A DNA stretch of 64,000 nt, taken from contig WBMV01007706.1 of assembly GCA_013396655.1 (NCBI GenBank), positions 1 to 64,000 of the forward strand, given 5' to 3'. The notes under the pieces are model-generated. The model saw only the letters and a program-made list of their open reading frames with translations, was not told the DNA's origin and made no database searches. Shown here in pieces: positions 62,601 to 64,000 of this stretch; the stretch's first letter is position 1, and each line of letters opens with the position of its first letter. The DNA is from Campylorhamphus procurvoides (lineage: Eukaryota > Chordata > Aves > Passeriformes > Dendrocolaptidae). Made by a program: the position numbers and the translations under genes.

Positions 62601-64000
62601 AAGCAAGGCAAGCCCTTTATTTAGATCTTCCACTTGCATTTATATTTTTAAAGAGACAGCCATGATTTTCCAAATAATTAAATATCAGAGCCTGAAGAAG
62701 ACATGTAAATATTGGAATTGAATTTGGGGGAAGCCACTGCATAACTTGGTTTAACATTCACATTGGTAAATCTTTATACTGAAAAGCAAAGTAAGTGTAA
62801 TTGGGAAGATGGAAATACAGTTCTAACTGATATGGATTATTTCATATATATACTGTGTAGGAGAACTCTATATTGTTTTATTTCACAGAACACGGTCAAG
62901 TAGAATTCAGAAAGAAAAAAACCCCGACCACTTCCAATACTTTTGTGTTAGTTGAAAATTGCCAATAATTTCTGTTGCAAAAACATTTCCCTTCCACTTT
63001 CAATATTCCTCTGAGACAAGAGCAAAAATAGTTTAACTGTGAAAATGATCCATTTTACAGGCATCAAACTATTTTTAAACCCTACTCATCAGTCTGCTCC
63101 TCTATGCCTAGATCACCAGTAATTTATTTATGAAATTCCCTGAGGAAGGGAGTTTGGAAAAGAAAGGTAGGTGGGAAGCAAAAAAAAGCCCTATATACAC
63201 GTATTTTATATATTTATTTTTTTTTCATTCCCTAGAGGGGAAGTTATTAGGTGCCAAGTTGTGACCTCTGATACAAACCAAGTATCACCTTACTACTAGA
63301 ATGGTTCTGTTGAAGTCAATGAGATGCCCAGCATCTCCACGATAAGCAGAACCAAAATCTATAGACTGAACATGCAGAATATGGAGGGAGCAGCAGACAG
63401 AGCAAAGTGTCACATCCATCTACCCCACGGCATTAATCACTGTACAGTTACAGAGGAAAATCAGACAAGGTGTAGGTACCAGGGCCCAGGCACTGACTCC
63501 ACTTATGGATCGCTATATCCAGGTGCAAAAAAAGCAAACTGCACTTCTGAACACCTCGATGGCTCCAAATGTAGCTATGATCTGCACACTTGCCAAATGT
63601 GGGTGTTGCAGGGCTTGTTAAGAATTCCTTCCTGCAAGAGTGCTTCCTGTAACCCAGAATGAAAATATTCTGTTAGTGCAATACAAGCCCGAGCTCATGT
63701 TTAAAGCAGGAATTGGTGATTCCAATTCAACAAGCAGCAGATTTTCATTACATGGAGCACAGGAGAAGGAAATGCTTGTCAGATACGTCTCTTGGAAAAT
63801 TTCCTTACAGGAACATGCCAATGTGCACATAGAGGAAGGGCCTATTTTTGGGAAAAGGGCCTGAAGGTTTCATGCATCTGTTTTGATGGACTGCCCTGGG
63901 GATTTTCTGTATTGGTTTTGCAGAAGAGGATGCTGTACAAAGCCCTGTTCTGCACAGGCTGAAAAAACAGGCTGAATAAAGCCCTGTTCCTCCAAAGAGA

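Larger units (their letters stand above)
41699..64000 (-). other. FARS2: Last intron of FARS2 (partial, at least 22.3 kb)
   Basis: Everything right of the last exon acceptor should be intron of the minus-strand FARS2 gene, running past the window edge. FARS2 is known in vertebrates for very long introns. I see no upstream FARS2 exon here. Apart from the 1.87-kb duplication (46092-49827), an old CR1 (about 54130-54645) and short low-complexity runs, I recognise nothing in it. Its longest open frame (157 codons, 51956-52429, plus) has no recognisable domain and is taken as chance. Confidence 0.8.

Noticed and set aside
1..64000. CRISPR arrays, operons, prophage or other prokaryotic systems
   Set aside because: No regularly spaced repeats, no dense coding and no ribosome-binding-site pattern; the sequence is vertebrate nuclear DNA.

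Overview
The window looks like a gene-poor stretch of a bird nuclear chromosome, most probably a songbird. Three things point there. Nearly all recognisable interspersed repeats are CR1 LINE fragments of the avian/sauropsid type. One short element joins a tRNA-Ile head to a CR1 3' tail, an architecture I remember from songbird SINEs (TguSINE1-like). Interspersed repeats are sparse, with no Alu/L1-type or bacterial features. The only protein-coding sequence I can support is the last coding exon of FARS2 (mitochondrial phenylalanyl-tRNA synthetase), minus strand, 41560-41698. Its frame gives the end of the anticodon-binding domain ([10 protein letters not shown]...ERTL... ending LGVEGRF and a stop).

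Layout. Positions 1 to about 41350 lie downstream of FARS2. By remembered vertebrate synteny this is the FARS2-NRN1 interval; no NRN1 exon was recognised. It holds CR1 fragments at about 6345-6745(-), 6786-7325(+), 15973-16250(-), 17930-18755(+, with reverse-transcriptase motifs), 19040-19180(-) and 32200-32720(-, old), a tRNA-Ile/CR1 SINE at 8650-8788(-), and several AT-rich or low-complexity stretches. A few stretches look like conserved regulatory DNA by composition only. Positions about 41355-41559 are the likely FARS2 3' UTR, containing a (TTTC)n tract on the sense strand and an AATAAA signal. Positions 41699-64000 are the last FARS2 intron, running off the right edge. The intron contains another old CR1 (about 54130-54645,+) and a near-identical 1.87-kb direct duplication (46092-47960 and 47962-49827) with one N exactly at the junction.

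The duplication is the most notable feature. An N placed exactly between the copies suggests two overlapping contigs, possibly two haplotypes, that an assembler failed to merge. However, 14 of the 19 substitutions between copies fall in a 239-base stretch near the junction, so a real duplication or a divergent haplotype block is not excluded.

The many other open reading frames of 60-166 codons show no recognisable domain and no retained frame across plausible exons; I treat them as chance. I found no clear evidence of an undescribed biological system.
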